This document shows positions 62,824-64,000 of a DNA stretch of 64,000 nt, one piece after another (within the stretch, counting starts at the first letter, position 1; each line of letters begins with the position of its first letter). Made by a program: the position numbers and the translations under genes. The notes under the pieces were generated by a model. That model was not told the origin of the DNA. It saw only the letters and a program-made list of their open reading frames with translations, and made no database searches. Origin of the DNA: Henricia sp. BOLD:AAB3569 (Eukaryota; Echinodermata; Asteroidea; Spinulosida; Echinasteridae); NCBI GenBank assembly GCA_037783545.1, contig JBBELK010001646.1:1-64000 (forward strand), given 5' to 3'.

Positions 62824-64000
62824 TTGAGGCTTCCTGACTGCTCTCGCGCAAACCGTGGCTGTCTGTACACACCTCTTTGGGGTACTCCTGAGTTGTGCGC
62901 ATGCTCAGTCATTCGGACTGTCGTTAACGCACCGCAGTTTGGCTCGGCAATTTGGTCAAAGTGTGGTCCAAACGTCGGCAAATTTGGAGGTCGAAAAATG
63001 TTCCGACGAACTTCAAATTTTGCATGCCCTAAACTCTCTATATTGCGCACTTGTCATAAAAAATTGACAGACTTTCGCAGGGAAATGGCAGAGAAATTTC
63101 AAAGTTTAGAAAAAACTGGGTTGAGGCTTCCTGACTGCTCTCGCGCAAACCGTGGCTGTCTGTACACACCTCTTTGGGGTACTCCTGAGCTGTGCGCATG
63201 CTCAGTCATTCGGACTGTCGTTAACGCACCGCAGTTTGGCTCGGCAATTTGGTCAAAGTGTGGTCCAAACGTCGGCAAATTTGGAGGTCGAAAAATGTTC
63301 CGACGAACTTCAAATTTTGCATGCCCTAAACTCTCTATATTGCGCACTTGTCATAAAAAAATTGACAGACTTTCGCCGGGAAATGGCAGAGAAATTTCAA
63401 AGTTTAGAAAAAACTGGGTTGAGGCTTCCTGACTGCTCTCGCGCAAACCGTAGCTGTCTGTACACACCTCTTTGGGGTACTCCTAAGTTGTGCGCATGCT
63501 CAGTCATTCGGACTGTCGTTAACGCACCGCAGTTTGGCTCGGCAATTTGGTCAAAGTGTGGTCCAAACGTCGGCAAATTTGGAGGTCGAAAAATGTTCCG
63601 ACGAACTTCAAATTTTGCATGCCCTAAACTCTCTATATTGCGCACTTGTCATAAAAAATTGACAGACTTTCGCCGGGAAATGGCAGAGAAATTTAAAAGT
63701 TTAGAAAAAACTGGGTTGAGGCTTCCTGACTGCTCTCGCGCAAACCGTGGCTGTCTGTACACACCTCTTTGGGGTACTCCTGAGTTGTGCGCATGCTCAG
63801 TCATTCGGACTGTCGTTAACGCACCGCAGTTTGGCTCGGCAATTTGGTCAAAGTGTGGTCCAAACGTCGGCAAATCTGGAGGTCGAAAAATGTTCCGACG
63901 AACTTCAAATTTTGCATGCCCTAAACTCTCTATATTGCGCACTTGTCATAAAAAATTGACAGACTTTCGCCGGGAAATGGCAGAGAAATTTCAAAGTTTA
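62824..64000 (+). repeat. Family B 8-monomer HOR, copy 2, truncated by window end
   Basis: This repeats the first half of 60,446-62,823: the gcagggaaatgg linker (about 63,079), gagctgtgcgc (about 63,189), aaccgtagctg (63,452) and gcaaatctgg (63,876) all sit 2,378 bp from their counterparts. The copy continues beyond the window. Confidence 0.9.

Larger units (their letters stand above)
50722..64000 (+). repeat. Satellite family B tandem array, right part
   Basis: About 45 units follow the SINE in the same phase and orientation as before it, so the insertion did not rearrange the array. Single-base indels are more common here, for example tttgggtactcc near 50,998, gccggaaatgg near 52,386, acacaacctc near 53,660, gtcgaaaatgtt near 54,379, cgcaaccgcag near 54,909, aactggttgagg near 55,690 and ttttcatgcc near 56,481. 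They break the long open frames into shorter pieces. The right end is cut by the window. Confidence 0.96.

Noticed and set aside
1..64000. Hundreds of 60-200-codon open frames on both strands and several of 600-890 codons as protein-coding genes
   Set aside because: They recur once per monomer, shift with 1-bp indels, exist on both strands with the same regularity, and lack recognisable domains or conserved ends. They are by-products of the tandem unit.
1..64000. CRISPR array
   Set aside because: The repeats are about 295 bp and directly abutting, with no unique spacers of 25-45 bp and no cas genes.
1..64000. 5S rRNA, snRNA or tRNA gene tandem array
   Set aside because: Only the single SINE has a Pol III B box. 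The monomers lack GGTTCRANTCC and show no 5S internal control region that I can recognise.
1..64000. LTR retrotransposon or DNA transposon with terminal repeats as the repeating unit
   Set aside because: There are no internal coding regions, no TG...CA long terminal repeats and no terminal inverted repeats. The units abut directly without target-site duplications.
1..64000. Self-cleaving hammerhead-type ribozyme in the monomer
   Set aside because: I could not find the CTGANGA and GAAA core motifs in the correct order with pairing stems.

Overview
The window is essentially one block of tandem satellite DNA from a eukaryote. It contains no recognisable protein-coding gene, rRNA, CRISPR array or bacterial feature. 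About 215 head-to-tail monomers, all in the same orientation, fill the 64 kb. The one foreign sequence is a 284-bp tRNA-derived SINE-like retroposon with an intact target-site duplication. That, together with the higher-order repeat organisation, points to a metazoan (probably invertebrate) heterochromatic or centromere-type array. I cannot name the species.

Layout: (1) Positions 1 to about 20,311 hold satellite family A, about 69 monomers of 295 or 296 bp. (2) At 20,284-20,311 the array switches cleanly, inside one monomer, to family B. (3) From about 20,312 to the end lies family B, about 146 monomers of 297 (sometimes 298) bp. It is interrupted once, by the SINE at 50,438-50,721. By eye the A and B consensus sequences differ at roughly 30-35 positions (about 89% identical). 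The differences are clustered: a 42-bp core and two shorter blocks are identical, while the segment just upstream of the core is strongly diverged.

Within each family, shared diagnostic variants reveal nested higher-order repeats (HORs). Family A has a 6-monomer HOR of about 1.77 kb (889-12,693), with 10- and 12-monomer expanded versions, and a second HOR that carries an 11-bp-deleted monomer (15,343-19,163). Family B has a 5-monomer 1,487-bp HOR in three tandem copies (25,697-30,157), a 4-monomer 1,188-bp HOR nested in a 9-monomer 2,673-bp repeat (37,575-45,297), a 5/7/4-monomer series (45,595-50,348), a 595-bp dimer series (58.0-59.6 kb) and an 8-monomer 2,378-bp repeat that runs off the right end (60,446-64,000). 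One multi-monomer module recurs 14,554 bp apart.

Because 297 is divisible by three and one family B frame lacks stops, the B array shows very long repetitive open frames (up to 889 codons). I treat these as by-products of monomer length: they are ended by ordinary point mutations and frameshifts, and large open frames also exist on the other strand. Recurrent CpG to TpG/CpA changes suggest cytosine methylation. No genes can be assigned to work together here; the biology of the window is satellite amplification, homogenisation and possible chromatin function.
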